A stretch of DNA of 64,000 bases, from the NCBI GenBank assembly GCA_029953675.1, contig JAMWBK010000002.1, positions 1,798,001 through 1,862,000 on the forward strand. The letters run 5' to 3'. Position numbers and translations under genes: made by a program. Below, piece after piece: positions 1 through 12,080 of the stretch (position 1 is the stretch's first letter; every line of letters starts with the position of its first letter). Below the pieces are notes generated by a model. It was not told where the DNA came from. It made no database searches and worked only from the letters and a program-made list of their open reading frames with translations. The DNA comes from Rhodosorus marinus. Lineage: Eukaryota; Rhodophyta; Stylonematophyceae; Stylonematales; Stylonemataceae.

Positions 1-304
1 CAACAACCGTATGTCGAGCATCCCCTCCGCTGAGTGTGCCTTGCGCGTTTCCAAAAGAACCTGTTTTGCCCTCAGAGAATTGCTCGTCTTTTCCGTCGCT
101 TTCAATGTCCCCATTTCTCCATCCCTGCACCTCTGTTTTCACCCTAACCTTCTTGTCTGAATCCGAACCCTCCCTCGCCATTCCGGGCTGCCTTCCATTG
201 TACCCAACGTACCTGGACCATAATCCAGTTGAGGATGTCAGCATCTCTTCCAAAGCGAAAATTTTCCCGAGGGTTCACTCGTTGAAATTTTATTTCGCAA
301 CGTG

Positions 305-804
305 TTAACCGGAAAGCTGAGCTTGAAATCCGTACCCCCCATACAGTGCATCCCCAATCAGGCGCTCCATCTCCGCAAGGTCGCCGCTGAAAGTTCTGGC
401 TGTCGCAAGGTATGCCGGATCTCGCATTGGCGAGAGCATTCGAAAGGCCGTGACGAACCCTCGCGTGCAGTAAGGATCTTCCTCGATATCCTACAGTGCA
501 ATCCCGGAAGTAGACGCTTAGTATTAGCATACCAAGCAAACGGAGTCATGCGCTTCATGGGAGAATCTACCTCATCAATCAGATCCTTGGATAAGAAGTC
601 AGGCGCGACGACGCAATGCACCTCTTCAGTATCCGTCCACGCACAGTATTCCATCAGATCGCTACATCTAAACGTTGAGTAGCCGCATGTTTTCCGCCGG
701 CTATCAGTAACAGACTCATATGTCGTTTGCACAATTCCTCTCAAACTCACCTCTCTTCAAGGACAGTGCGACAATCCGTACACTGTGTTGTTCGATTAGA
801 AACG
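305..804 (-). CDS. Unrecognised protein, C-terminal exons only (5' end not found)
   Basis: Three exons read cleanly on the minus strand: 804-751, 700-571 and 490-305. They join in frame across introns with donors GTGAG and GTAGAT and acceptors TGATAG and CTGTAG. The last intron carries a TACTAAG branch-point-like motif. The joined frame has no stop until TAA at 307-305. The last exon is rich in protein-like sequence (for example AFRMLSPMRDPAYLATA and DLAEMERLIGDALYGGY). The first visible exon holds a CTDC pair that could bind metal. I found no start codon and no convincing upstream exon, so the N-terminus is missing. I do not recognise the family. The gene is judged real from splice phase and composition only. 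Confidence 0.5.
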
Positions 805-840
805 CTGCAGGACAAAAAAGTGAATAAAATCGAAGAGACA

Positions 841-3154
841 AGCCACTCTTAGACCAAAAAAATCAATACACAGTCACGTTTCATTTCACATTCCCATTGA
901 CTCTGTCCAAAATCTGACCGGTTCCCAACGGATGTACTTCAAAATAAAACAATCCAGAACGGGTCAATTCATGACCAATTGGTGCGTTTCTCACTTTCTT
1001 CTAAGCTCGGCCTTGCCGCAGCTCAGGCACGACGAGTACGAGCCGAGCATGATGCCAAAAATAAATATTCGAAAAGCTAATCTCAGGTGTCCTCAGCTAT
1101 CCTTTGAAAACCTTTCTCAACGACTACCTGCTCAAGCTTAAATCCTTTTCTGTCTTAGCATCATCCACCCATCTTCAACCCGCCCTTACCCATTCCCTCT
1201 CCATAAAAAGGGCATCCACGCTAAAGCAACCCCATTCTTGCGAAGATCCAACGGCTTGAGATCCTAGCAAGAAAACAGTGGCCAACTTGAGTGCGTCATT
1301 GTCCAGGTGCTTCGCTTTTCCACAATTTTTGTCATATTTCCAAAACTTTTCCCAAGCCAAAAATCCCGCTAGTAGCCTTCTACAATGCAAAATTATGTTC
1401 CCTGACTACTACGAACTTGGATGCCTAGCTATTCTGGTGCTATAATTTAGATATATCTAGACTCTCAACAAAACTTATTATTTCACATTTACAATATATT
1501 GCTCAGATTTAAAGCGCTGAAGTTGCAAATCGAGATTCATCGTGGTCTTATTTGCCGGTGAAATGGAAAAGGGTAGAATTCCACCCAACTCGAACGGTTG
1601 GGAAACTTTTGAGGGGGGGTGCGATGTCCTTGAACTTAATATTTATTTTTGAAAACGCAATACCTCGAATTTCAAAAAGGGTGGGGGTTGAAACGAAGCC
1701 GACACACCCCTGTTTCCCCCCTGAATCCATGTTCTGAAAAAAAAGCGAACCATTGGAGAACCATAATCTCAATGGCGGTCACGTATCGAAGATTCAATAC
1801 GATGATAGTAATATCGATGTGACTTTGGAGAAGGACCTAGGCACTGCGGATGGGAATTCTGGACAGCTCCAATGTGTGCACCATGGCCGGATCTGGCTCC
1901 GCCTACTAGCAGAGAGCTGCTTAGAGGCTGTCGACCATGAAGAAGCTGGGAAAGGTTATTAGCTCTGTGCTTTCGGAAAGCCTCAAGTGTCAGGTTGGGG
2001 TGATGAGTGCTTGTATGATGGCCTGTGCCTGCCGGGTTTAGACTTACTCAACCGAGTTGGAACAAGACATTTTATCATGCGAGCAAATCTATGACAACTT
2101 TTAAGTCCACAAACACTCCAGCGATGAGGAGGTGGTTCAGACGTCAAGCACCAAAAGTTGATGTGCTATGGAAAGCACTCCTTGCGTAATTCTCAACAGC
2201 ACATGGAAGCTTTTTCCAAAAATGTTCTTGAAAGTGGACAACAGACAAGCAGGATTTCTTATATCCCCCATGCGTATCCATGATAAAGCCACATACTTCC
2301 ACCAGAACACCATTCAGGGTAAGATCTAGTAGTAATACTTCCGGTTTTCATAGCTCCGCTGTGCTCCTCCTCCAACAAAGACGCTGCCCATCCAGAGAAC
2401 CAAAACACGAACGGAGCGAAGAACAGAAACAACGCATGAAAAAAAGCAACTGTTTCCCAATATCCCCTACAAATTCCCATTAGAACCCGCCGCGCATATT
2501 CAACAGCGGAGGACACATTTCAATGGGGACTAGGGCCTGGGCTGGGAGGCCTTCCCACATATTCAGACGTTTCCGACATCTTTATCCACTGTATTCCTGG
2601 AGTTGCGAGCCTCCGGGTCCGTATGATCTCATAGCTCTCTCGGGGTGGCCAGCTCCAGAGCTCACACTCCTCAACCTACTACCTTTGTAGATACCTGAGT
2701 GAAAAACTCCAGACCGTGCGTCATCCAAAATTGTCCTTCAAAAACCAAAAAAAGTAAATAATGACTGAAGCTCCATCAACATGAACTCATATAGACTGAT
2801 ATATCTACATTGAAAATCTATCAATACTGCGGTATAGATTGATATCACTTTATTTATTATAAATAAATTGCTCATCGTTGCTTTTATTGGAAAGAAAACC
2901 CAGCGCCTCGTTGAAAAGCGTAAAAAGTGTTCTGTTTTTCAAGCTAGTTCGTGGGGGGGGGGAATTTGAGGTAGAGGACTGGGGTGAGTGGACTGAGGTG
3001 AGTGGACTGGGTTGAGGATAAGACGGGGACTGATGGATTCCATATCTATGAGAAGGTTGAAGTAGAGAGAAAGGTGAGAGGTGTTGCGGTAAGTTAGAAT
3101 GCTTGGAACTGGGTAGTTTTGGTTTAGATGGTGGTATGATTTGCGTTTGTAGGC
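841..3154. other. Intergenic stretch without a supported gene
   Basis: No supportable gene. The stretch contains AT-rich parts (near 1440-1510 and 2760-2880), a short G run near 1611, a G run at about 2946-2961, and two nearly identical copies of a 14-nt GGTGAGTGGACTGR unit at about 2982-3010. A minus-strand frame at 1390-1175 looks mildly protein-like but begins with TTG and could not be joined to the neighbouring gene. Confidence 0.4.
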
Positions 3155-4282
3155 ATGAATTCTAGAATTACTGGTGGAGAGAGGGGTTTGGAAGGACGGG
3201 TCTGGAATCTTCGGGGAGGGGGCGACTTCGTTGCGAAGACGAAAAAGAAGGGGTTTGGTCTTCCCGGGGAAGGAGTTTACTATGATCCGATCACATATTC
3301 GAAGTTGTGGGATAGATCGACGAGGAGACTCTCCCTCGGGTTGACTAAGACCTTCCATTTAGCCACTCTCAGCAACTTTTTGGAGAGGACTGTGCCAACT
3401 GTATTCGACGTGGGATGTAAGACTATTCCTTTTCTGTAGCAAGTCGCTCTGTCTGTATGGATATGCGCTCTTGAAACTCCTCGGGAATCGGAGTTTTCTG
3501 AGAGTAGTCTCGAAATGCGGTCTTCTTTACTGCCATGTGGACCCTGACTTGAATTTCTGCTTTGGTCATCATAGGTCGATTCATCAGTGGTCCGTACGTC
3601 CTTGGATGGAGACCAAGACCAGGAAAGAGCATGTGGCTTCTCGACTGGAAATACGAGCCCGTGTTTCGAACAGGGCTATCCGTTCAGCTCTTGGACCTGG
3701 CCAGTGCTGACGGTCTGAGTAAGGGCTACCTCAAGGTACTATGGATGCAAACTTGTAGTATCTGACTAGAATCCTGAAGCGAAAAATATCCCCAAGCCAA
3801 GCTCTTTCTGACCCGGAATACATCCTTTCTTCCCTGGTACAGTTTCGAGCCGGCTTCAACTCGCTAGGCCGACGTGAGCGAGGGTTCGAGTTGGATCGAA
3901 CTTATAAAATCCCCAAGATCGAGCTAGCTAGCGAGCTGCGAATCAAGGACAGCTCCGTTCTCAAGACTTTCGACACTCGCCTTTATGGCGAGGTGATTGC
4001 AAAGTAAGTTTATCGTAAATCATTCCCTGTAGTCCGCAAAACCGCGACCGCTTTGAACTGTTTCGACTCACGCCATGCTCATCCACAATCGTGGCACTAT
4101 TCGTCTCTTGCAGAAAAATTAGCCAGAGGATTCTCGATGAGAGCCACAGCCGATGGAGCATGAAGAGCACCTTTGGTTTCCAGCAGTCAATGTTATTCTT
4201 TGACTACTTCTTGGTAAGATGCCGCGTCGGTATGGGGTTGCGTCCGGACGGTACTAGCAGCAAAGTATTTGATTTTAAGTAA
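3155..4282 (+). CDS. Unrecognised 271-residue protein, four exons
   Basis: Exons 3155-3416, 3575-3735, 3780-4003 and 4114-4282 join in phase and total 816 nt, giving 271 residues from ATG to TAA. Donors are GTAAGA, GTACTA and GTAAGT. Acceptors are ATCATAG, CTGAAG (weak) and TCTTGCAG. The N-terminus is basic and glycine-rich, which could be a targeting sequence, but this is not certain. The body has aromatic-rich stretches such as GPYVLGWRPRPG and MWLLDWKYEPVF. I do not recognise a domain. It lies tail to tail with the FAD monooxygenase, whose stop is about 90 nt away. The third exon's acceptor is the least certain border. Confidence 0.6.
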
Positions 4283-4373
4283 ACAAGCAACACATTTTTG
4301 CCAAGCTATAATTGCATTAGAGTAAGTCTAAAAGTTAGTAAATCCCATTTTGGAGAGTAGTAGATATACGGAT

Positions 4374-6185
4374 TCAGCTCCTCAGAATAGGTCCGGGAAG
4401 ATCTCCGGCCGTGTAGTCAGGTATAATACGTAAGATACGGCGCAGTGCAGTGGCAAGTCGTCGACGTCCAAGAACCCTCTCTGGCAGCCAGCGGGCCAAC
4501 GGATGCTCCAACTGAGCAATTCGCTCGATCCGTCGACTATAAGTACAGGAACAGTGCAAGTCTTCTTCAGTTTGTTGCCATTTCTCAAAGTGGACGCCGA
4601 CCGAATCAGTCCGAGGTTTGGGTCAATCCTACCTCCTCTGGGCGACAGCCAGGCATCGAGGCTTTCTCGTTCGCTCGTACATCTCAAGTCCAAGAGGGTC
4701 TCGAACACCGTACTCGGCCAACATCTGTGCTAAACAGTGCCCGTCCTCCACGGCGAGACAGGTGCCTTGGCAGGGCAAAGGGTCGACACTGTTAGCTTCC
4801 GTTTTGGGAGAGTAGCAAACGGGCAATCGACAGCTTGGATTCTTACTCAGATGCATGTTTTCAGTTATCGGATGGGCGGCTTCACCCATCAGTACGACAC
4901 GATTCTCAACCCAAGGGACTGGTTGAAGCCTCTCCTGAACATCGTGACTAAAGTTACTCTGTGTGTCAGCATTCGCTCAAGAAAGGGCAGCGCTCAGAGA
5001 GTAAGTGGGAGACTACTCACCGAGTTATGTTTCGCTCATCCGTTGCATCAATTATTTCTCTACAGCGAAAGTCCCAGTCTCCAAATTTGTTGAGGAGAGT
5101 CTTCTTGAACGGCCGCAGGAACACCTCACCGTTTCTAGCGTTAGCAACCGCATACCTGCCGAGAATTTCGGAAAAATACGCTTATTAAGCAATGGGGGAT
5201 TGCTGAATGAGCTTTACGATTACTATGCGGAGTTCCATGAACAGTAACTGACCAGTACAACGTTCCAGTTCTGATATGCATCGCTCCAAACCGTCGACCT
5301 TTGCCCCAGATCTCGCGCCCGAGCTGCAGAGGAAACTCCTTGCTGAGGTTGGTCATGTTCTAGCAGGAGAATACAGAGAACAGAAGGACCATCATATTGA
5401 GTTCGCTTCCGGTGAGCGAAATACTGTTGTCCTCAGGATTCCAAAGCTCACCGTTACGCCCCTCCAAGTACTGTACCCAGCGTACCGGTGGGACATTTGT
5501 AATTTCAGTCTCGATCGAACCTGGACATTCGGCCGCGGTTACCAGATGATGAATAAGCAAGGAGCGCGGCGGTGCTAGCGCACAAGAAGACAGTCTGGGG
5601 CATACTCTACTGTACAGTCCATCTGCACCGATCAAAATAGCACCTTCCGCACTGCTTCCATCAGCGAGGTGTACGTCGACGTAGTCCCCATGCTGAGTGA
5701 AACTATCTAGCTCCTTGTTGAACAATACAGACTCGCTTGGAAGTTCTTCCAGGAGAAGTTGCTTGAGCTCGTTCAGTTCTGCTACTATGATCTCATTGAC
5801 GTGTCCGCTCGATTCCTCGGAGAAATTGAAGTTGAAGAGAACTCGTCCGTCGGTGCTATTCACGATCTCGCTTGAGAGCGTCGCTAAACCGCAGGTTCTC
5901 AGCTTGGTTCCAACTCCTAGACGGTCTAATACTCTCATTCCATTGCCCCACAGAGCTACACCGGTCTTCGCATCTGCGGAGGAGTCATCACAAAAGACTT
6001 AATTCACGAAATTCAAAAAAAAACACGAAGAACTCATCGTCAATTGAAATCGTACGCGGCAGGTGCGGCTTCTTCTCGAAAATCAGCGGAGTCAGGCCCG
6101 CTCTCTGCATAGAAACTGCAGTGACAAGACCAGTGAGTCCAGCACCGATGATCACTACGGGTCGCCGGTATGTCGCTGCTGACAT
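4374..6185 (-). CDS. FAD-dependent monooxygenase (zeaxanthin epoxidase / aromatic hydroxylase type)
   Basis: This is a flavoprotein hydroxylase that would use FAD and NAD(P)H to oxygenate a small substrate. Exons read 6185-6056, 5973-5606, 5520-5452, 5323-5253, 5155-5021, 4947-4633 and 4536-4374, totalling 1251 nt (416 residues). The family's landmarks appear in order: an N-terminal Rossmann FAD motif (VIIGAGLTGLVTA), GVALWGNGMRVLDRLGV, LIGADGLYS, YAGYSTWRGVT, a WGKGRRFG segment, the FAD/ribityl motif as GEAAHP (usually GDAAHP), then QGTCLAVEDGH. A further 51-nt GTAAG...AAG stretch after GEAAHPITENM is stop-free and may be an in-frame intron, which would give 399 residues. The substrate cannot be told from sequence. 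The second Asp of the usual GD motif is Glu here. Confidence 0.87.
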
Positions 6186-6584
6186 TGTCAGGGTGACTCC
6201 AATACTTCAGGCTTTTATCCTAGTCCATCAAACCAAACAGCCGCAATTTCAGAAGCAGCAGTTCAGTACTGCACCTCCCACGCGCTAGGACACTGCTCAC
6301 AGAAAAACCTGCATTATCCTAACCACTTCACGTATCCAAAGTCATGTAAAAGCCCAAGCCAGTGCTCCCAAAGCCTATCCGGACCTTCGCGTCAACGCCT
6401 CCCACTAGGACTTGAGGATTGATTTTCATTTCAGAGGAGAAAGTTGTTTAGCTTTGGCCTGCAACCAATCTATGGACTCTTGAGCGTGACTAGCAAAAGG
6501 CACTGCAGTTGCGTTTGGACAGCGGTTGGCATCACACTGACGAGCAGATTTGCGATTTACTAATAAAATTTGATCTTGATGTTC

Positions 6585-7173
6585 CTAGTACATGTCTTCG
6601 TAGCTATATCCTTCAGAGCTCATTGGGTTGGTCATCGTCGAGTCGAGTCCGGTCCGTGTGAAGTACGTGAGAACTTCTTCGTCATCATTATCTACGTAGT
6701 CGAGGTCCTCCTCGGTGATGCCTGTCATCTGTCTCTGCATGTCTTCGTCTAGTACGTCGTCCTCTTCGCTTCTTGGTAAAAGCCTATGGACATTGAAAAA
6801 CGTCAGCTTTGCGTGAATCGTGTTGCGTTGGGTGGGCAAGACAGAGAGGTCCACATTCGGCTACTTCCGAGGAAAAGCTGCTTTTGATGGTGACAATCCA
6901 GGCCTACCGGTTCAATCCATCCAAATATTCGAGCAAGTCCACGTCGATCTCGTGGGTGACCGGGGTAACCTCGTCAATGTCCAACTGCAGATACTCACAA
7001 TCGTCCACGACGTCCATAATGCTCTCAAGCGGGTAATTGTCACCGGCGGACCCTGGTGGAAACGTCCCTGGATGTTCCTCGATGGGAATGTACCCTGCAG
7101 GGCCTTTCTGGTCAGGGTGCAAGGGAATAACTCTTCCGGAGGGATCAATAAGGTTTCGAACGATCCTAGACAA
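6585..7173 (-). CDS. Acidic orphan protein, two exons seen, 5' end uncertain
   Basis: Exons 7173-6908 and 6783-6585 join in phase (donor GTAGGC, acceptor TCCATAG) and encode about 154 residues ending in TAG. The C-terminal third is strongly acidic (EEDDVLDEDM, VDNDDEEV) and the frame ends GYSYEDMY. The N-terminal part contains DPSGRVIPLHPDQKGPAG. Position 7173 is a TTG preceded by a good acceptor (TTGTCTAG at about 7170), so at least one exon probably lies upstream. I could not place its donor. I recognise no family. Conserved-looking composition and clean splicing support a real gene, but the function is unknown. Confidence 0.5.
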
Positions 7174-7764
7174 GGTAAAGTTCGAAAGGACAAGAGCAGC
7201 TCGTTAGTGGCATGTACATGCCCGTCGCCAATTTCTAAGCTCGTGAACAAACACGAACATGAAACCTGTTGAGGAAAACAAATCAGTCACATCCACACCT
7301 GCGTCCTCTGCATATTGCCGTCCTACCACTAACACGACTCCGAACCCCAACGCAGTCAAAGACAAAACCGACCCCCATCACTCCCAAAACACAACCAAAA
7401 CACCCCACTCGGAAAAAAAAAAAAAACAGCAACCGACCAAACCCAAAAGCTCGCAAAAACTCTTCAAGGTAAACTTTCCTTCTGGCTATCTGCAACATTT
7501 ATCCACGGAAAGAAGGACAATTCACGACAATGAACCCCTCCTCCGCCTCACCGTCCGTCGGGAAATCTTTGCGAAAACCCTCAATTCACATCTCAACACC
7601 ATCTCCGTAAGCAAATGGAAATCGTCCTCACCGAACTCCTCCTCCCAGGTCTAAATAGATACCTAAATTTCTTAATTAAGGAAACGTTTGAAGGGAATAC
7701 TAATATCGAACTTATCTTCTCAGATTTAGTTGTTTAGAGTATAGAATCAGAATTTTTTAGAGGC
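7174..7764. other. Low-complexity intergenic DNA before the retrotransposon
   Basis: A run of CA-rich sequence with a long A run near 7418-7430 and an AT-rich end. Open frames here are composed of Thr, Pro, Lys and Asn repeats and look like composition artefacts. I see no gene beyond a possible 5' exon of the acidic protein near 7260-7220. Confidence 0.4.
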
Positions 7765-7913
7765 TATTGGATCTTTTCGCCCGAAGAGTTGCTTGATAAG
7801 TCCAAAGAATTTTTCCCCCTTGCTCTCGCCTAGCCTGACGTCTCCCTGGCTTTCTCCGTTGTCAGCCAGGCCCTGATGGCGTCGTTCTGTCCGGCTACAA
7901 CCGTGCGCCAACA
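7765..7913 (-). repeat. 3' LTR (149 bp)
   Basis: In element orientation it begins TGTTGG and ends CCAATA, a near-perfect terminal inverted repeat. Compared with the other LTR it lacks a 15-nt and a 4-nt segment and differs by three substitutions. An internal inverted CCTGGC/GCCAGG pair is present in both copies. Confidence 0.9.
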
Positions 7914-7925
7914 TACCCCCGCCAA
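7914..7925 (-). other. Polypurine tract candidate
   Basis: In element orientation the sequence just before the 3' LTR reads GGCGGGGGTA, a short purine-rich run in the position where plus-strand synthesis is primed. Confidence 0.55.
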
Positions 7926-8228
7926 CTCAGACTCACGGGTCCTCCCGAATCTGAGTTTTATCTGGTGCTATTCGCCGCGCAGGTCGCCCAGCTCATCCTT
8001 TGTGGGATGGTACCAATAACTCCGCACTTCCTTGTCGACCTGGGCTCGCTTCATACGATCACGATGAACCAAGGTCTTGAGCGGCGTCCCATCTGGCTCA
8101 GCTAGTCGGTGCGTGTCGAATAATCGGCGCTCCAAGACTCGGAGGGGTCCGACGTGGCGGTACGTGCCCTTTTGTTTTCACCTCGTTCGTGAGCAAGACG
8201 AATTCTCCCGTTTTGAGTGGGTCCCCCT

Positions 8229-9166
8229 TCACCTTCCAGTCATAGTAACGTGCCATTTGATTTTTGCGGCTTCTGTCCTCAGCGTGACAGCTTCGCGTTC
8301 TCGACCTAGTTGCTCTAGTTGTTTGACTCGCGCCTGAACAGAAACATCTTCGTCGACAGCATCGAACAATAACGGTGCCTGCGCCAGTCCGGGGATTCGC
8401 GGTTTCACCCCGTATAGGATTTCGTATGGTGACATGCGGTGATCCTACTGGTCCGCATTCGCAGCGCCATGTTCGCCTGGTGGATAAAGCGATCCCACCT
8501 CGTCACTGCTCCGTTCGTTAATTTCACGAGCACCTCCTGGAACGTCCGGTTCCACCGTTCCGCCGTCGAATTCGTCCGAGGGTGGTAGCTACTAGTAAAT
8601 CGTTGGGTAGTTGGCAGCAGTCGCAGATACTCCTCCACCACTTTCGACCGGAAATTAGCGCCTCGGTCGGTTAATATGTGAACTGGAGCTCCGTATGGGC
8701 ACACTATCTCCTCGTAAATGAACTTGGCGACGTTTGCCTCCGTCGCTTCCGGCATTGCCCTTACTACCGACCAACGCGTCAGGGACTCTACTGCTACAAG
8801 AATCCACTGATTTCCAGAGCCGTGCGCCTTCGGTAATCGTCCTATGAACTCGAGATTCCACCGGGTGAAGATGGCTTCCGTAGGTAAAGGATGCAGTGGT
8901 GCCTTCCGAGCCAACGGAGCCTGCACCTGATTCAATTGACAGCGAGGGCAATTTCGTACTGCTGTGTAAATGTCCGTCCTCAGCGTCCTCCACCAAAGTT
9001 TGCTTCGCAGGTGTTCGTAAAGCGCTCTTGCCGATAGGTGTCCCAACGCCTGGTGCGCATCTGCTAGCGCGTCGTTCCGATTTTCGGGCTCGACCCAAAT
9101 ACGTGCTTGGCCATCAATTTCTCGAGTGTATACTCCTGTAGCTGCGTCGAAGACGACGCCTTCCAT
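8229..9166 (-). pseudogene. Retrotransposon integrase, frameshifted
   Basis: The zinc-binding HHCC region is seen (H in HQALGHLS, paired cysteines in CPRCQ), followed by the core domain with ILTDRGANF (second Asp) and the Glu in AERWNRT. At the place of the first catalytic Asp the frame reads WNLEFIGRLP; the codon at 8851-8849 is GAG (Glu) where the family has Asp. The end of the protein continues in another frame (SPYEILYGVKPRIPG) from about 8435, so a one-base shift has occurred near 8440. Both features predict a dead integrase unless the Asp/Glu change is tolerated. Confidence 0.88.
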
Positions 9167-9737
9167 TTTCCTTGCGCATCACGGATTGCTCCTCGGCGGT
9201 CAGACCTGTCTCCTTTCCTTCTCGCGCATACATCGTGAGTTGCGCCGTGGTCAACAGATTTACTCGAGACAAGCGTGACAACGCATCCGCCACGACGTTC
9301 GACCTGCCGGGCAAGTGCTTCATCTCGTAATCGAACCGAGATAGTTTTTCCAGGTAACGTGTCATCCGCCGCGAGGGCGGTACCTTCGTGTTCACATAGG
9401 TGAGCACGGCGTTGTCCGTGAACACCGTAGTCCGGGCTCCCTCCAGGAAGTGTCGCCATTTGAACAGACAATACACGATCGCATACATTTCCCGCTCCTG
9501 AACTGGGTACCTTCGCTCGGTGTCTGTAAATTTCCTACTTTCGAATGCCACCGGATTTCCCCCCTGCGTCAGCATCCCTCCCAATCCTATGTCTGAGACG
9601 TCAGTTGTTACCTCGAACTGAAGATGATCCAGGTCTGGGAGTCTCAAGATGGGCGCACTGCATATCAGCGCCTTAAGTTTCTCGAATGCCGTATGTACTT
9701 CGACCGTGATTTCGAAAGGCTCCCCATCCTTAAGCAA
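9114..9737 (-). pseudogene. Retrotransposon RNase H domain, separated by frameshifts
   Basis: The frame shows the Ty3-type RNase H pattern, with TTDVSDIGLGGMLTQ at the start, YPVQEREMYAIVY in the middle and VFTDNAVLTYV after it, ending in HLPGRSNVVADALSRL. It is out of frame with the reverse transcriptase upstream (break near 9740-9810) and with the integrase downstream (break near 9165). The domain is otherwise complete. Confidence 0.87.
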
Positions 9738-9754
9738 CTCGGTTAGGGGAGCTG

Positions 9755-10888
9755 CTAGGGTTGAGAAGTTTCGTATAAATCGTCGAAAGTACGAAACTTT
9801 CGAGTCCCTTTAACTGACTGGGGTACCTCTAGCTTCCTTATCGCATCCACCTTAGTTTCGTCGATCGAGATGCGGCCGTTTTCGATCCGGAAGCCCAGAT
9901 ATGTCACCGCGTTAAGAAATAGCTCTGTCTCTACCGGGTGTAGGTATAGGTGATGCCGCCTCAGCTCCAGGAAGACCTGTCGGAGGTGTTCTTCGTGTTC
10001 TTCCTTATTACGGGAGTAGACGAGAATATCGTCGAGATACACAACTACAAACCGGCCGATGAAACGCCGTAGGATGTCCCACATCAATCGCGAGAAGAGG
10101 CCGGGTAAGGAAGTCAACCCAAACGGTGCCACACGCCATTGATAATGGCCGAATTCCGACACAAAGACCGCTTTTGGTTCATTTTCCTCCCGTATCCGCA
10201 GCTGCCAGTACCCACTCCGTAGATCGTGTTGGTCCAAGAGCTCGTCTATTTTTGGCAACGGATATTTAACCCGCTCGGTGACCTCGTTCGATGCGCGGTA
10301 GTCAACACACAAACGTAACTCGCCCGTTTTCTTTTTTACGAAAAGCACTGGGGCCCCCCATTGGCTGTTGGAAGGGGTTAAGAAGCCTTTCTCGATGAGG
10401 TCCTCCAGCTGATTCTTCAGCTCTCGCCGCTCCAATGGCGATAGTCGGTACGCGCACTTGAACACCGGCTTCGCGTTACCCGTTTCAATTGCTGCGTCCT
10501 GCTCCCGATGTGGCGGCAGTTTCGCGAACGTATCGACGAAGAGCTCATCGAACTCTCTCCGTAGCTCCTTTTCGGCTGCGCTCAACTCCTTCGTCGTTCC
10601 CGGAGTATCCATTTCGCGGATTTGGAGAACACCGATGTTCTCGTCACCGCCGACTGCTACTTCCTTTCGTCTGACCAGGAGCACCTCCGTGATGTTACTT
10701 GGCGTAGGCTGAAGTTTGAGGCACCGTAGTGATTCGTCCTGCCCTAGATCGTTGACCGCCGTCAGCGACCCGTCACCTGGGTGGATTATTACGCGGTTGC
10801 GCTTTAACCAGGGTAATCCCAGGATGACTTCGGGCCTCCCCGTTCCGCGACTCGGAACGTCTCCTGACTGCGCCACTTGGGTGTGCAC
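9755..10888 (-). pseudogene. Retrotransposon reverse transcriptase
   Basis: The frame begins with the end of the protease linker (VILGLPWLKRNRVIIHPGDG) and carries the reverse transcriptase core, with LRLCVDYRASNEVT, FGLTSLPGLFSRLM and the catalytic YLDDILVYS at about 10045-10020. The core is intact in this frame. The ends are not: the upstream join with protease near 10840 and the downstream join with RNase H near 9800 both change frame. Confidence 0.9.
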
Positions 10889-11244
10889 TCCACCGTAATC
10901 CCTCGGACTATACCTACGCGGAATGCCTGTCCGAACGCTGCTCCCAGCGATTCGGTCTCCTTAGGCACCGTAATTTTCATCTTCGCGGCTACCGCGGTCG
11001 TCATGAGGTTCACCTGCGCTCCGGTGTCCACGATCGCGTTGACCTTGAGTCCGCCTACTTCTGCCGGGATCCGCAACAACGGTTGCCGTTGGTCGGGAAC
11101 GTCAGCTTCCTTCAAGATGGTCAATACCCGGGTTGCCGAGTCTTCACTCCCATATTTCGTGCCAGACGGTTCCTCCACGATGTTCACCCTACTTTTCTGG
11201 CCCTGACGTCGTTGCCGCGGCCCACGCACCGTTCCAACTGCCAT
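10804..11244 (-). pseudogene. Retropepsin-type aspartic protease
   Basis: The active-site motif IVDTGAQVNLMT is present with the upstream VGGLKVNA strand, as in Ty3-type proteases. The frame is interrupted near 10840, where the following sequence continues in the reverse-transcriptase frame. Confidence 0.82.
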
Positions 11245-12049
11245 TGGTACTGGTGCATCCAGGTGAGGTGGCGGTTGGGAACGATTTCGTGCTGGTCATG
11301 ACTTGTCCTGGCCGTCCGTTCGTTTTTACCCCGCGCCTTCATCACCTTCCGCCTCGACCCAGATGTCTCTTCGGATATTGACACCGCCAATTCGATCGCT
11401 CGCTGTAACGTTGTCGGGCGTAGTGCTCTTACGTACGTTTGTGGTACGTCCGTAAGCCCATTATGAAGAGTTGGGTCTGCATAAACTCGCTGAGGCATTC
11501 AGGGTCATACCTTCGGAGATGGTCCAGCGTGGATTCAAACTCCGTGGTATACCTCCGTGGCATACTCGTTGACTGTTGACCCTTGGCGTATCCTCGTCAG
11601 TTTGACCGCCAGTTCTACATCCTGGTTGTGGCTCGCGAATCGCGTTCGCAGGGCAACTTGCAACGCTGCCCACGTTGCCCGTTGTGTCACGGGGAGGGTG
11701 CGGTACCATTCGGTAACGGTTTTTGCAAGCCCTCGAACCGCGATGAAAACAAGTCACTGTCCTCCTCGAGGACATAAACGGCCTTCAGGTGCTCGAGCTC
11801 GCTTATGAATGTCTCGACGTCTGAAGTACCGTCGAAAGTCGGGGACTCAGATTTCTTTGCTAGTCGTCCCGATCGAGCTCCTTGCTGTTGTTGTAGCTGT
11901 TGCTGCTGCTGCTGTTGTTGTAGCTGTTGTTGTTGTAGCTGTTGATGTTCCTGCAACGCTTGCACAAGCTGCTCCGTCATCCGCTGTTGTTGCTCTAGTA
12001 GTTGAGCAACCGCGGGCATCCACGCACCCGGAGGAGGATTGGGTTCCAT
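11184..12049 (-). pseudogene. Retrotransposon gag with poly-Gln tract, frameshifted
   Basis: It starts with ATG at 12049, passes a long Gln-rich tract coded by CAG/CAA repeats (about 11960-11880), then shows the gag-like TFDGTSDVETFISELEHL. After about 11700 the gag sequence continues in other frames, so at least two frameshifts or stops are present. No CCHC zinc knuckle was seen. Confidence 0.8.
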
Positions 12050-12080
12050 TTTTCTTCAATCACCAAGGTCCAGCGGCTTC

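Noticed and set aside
2939-3358. Minus-strand 139-codon ORF
   Set aside because: It begins in a G run, is Pro/Ser/His-rich and overlaps the first exon of the 271-residue gene on the other strand.
7259-7654. Plus-strand Thr/Lys/Asn-rich ORF
   Set aside because: Simple-sequence composition around an A run, with no family signal.
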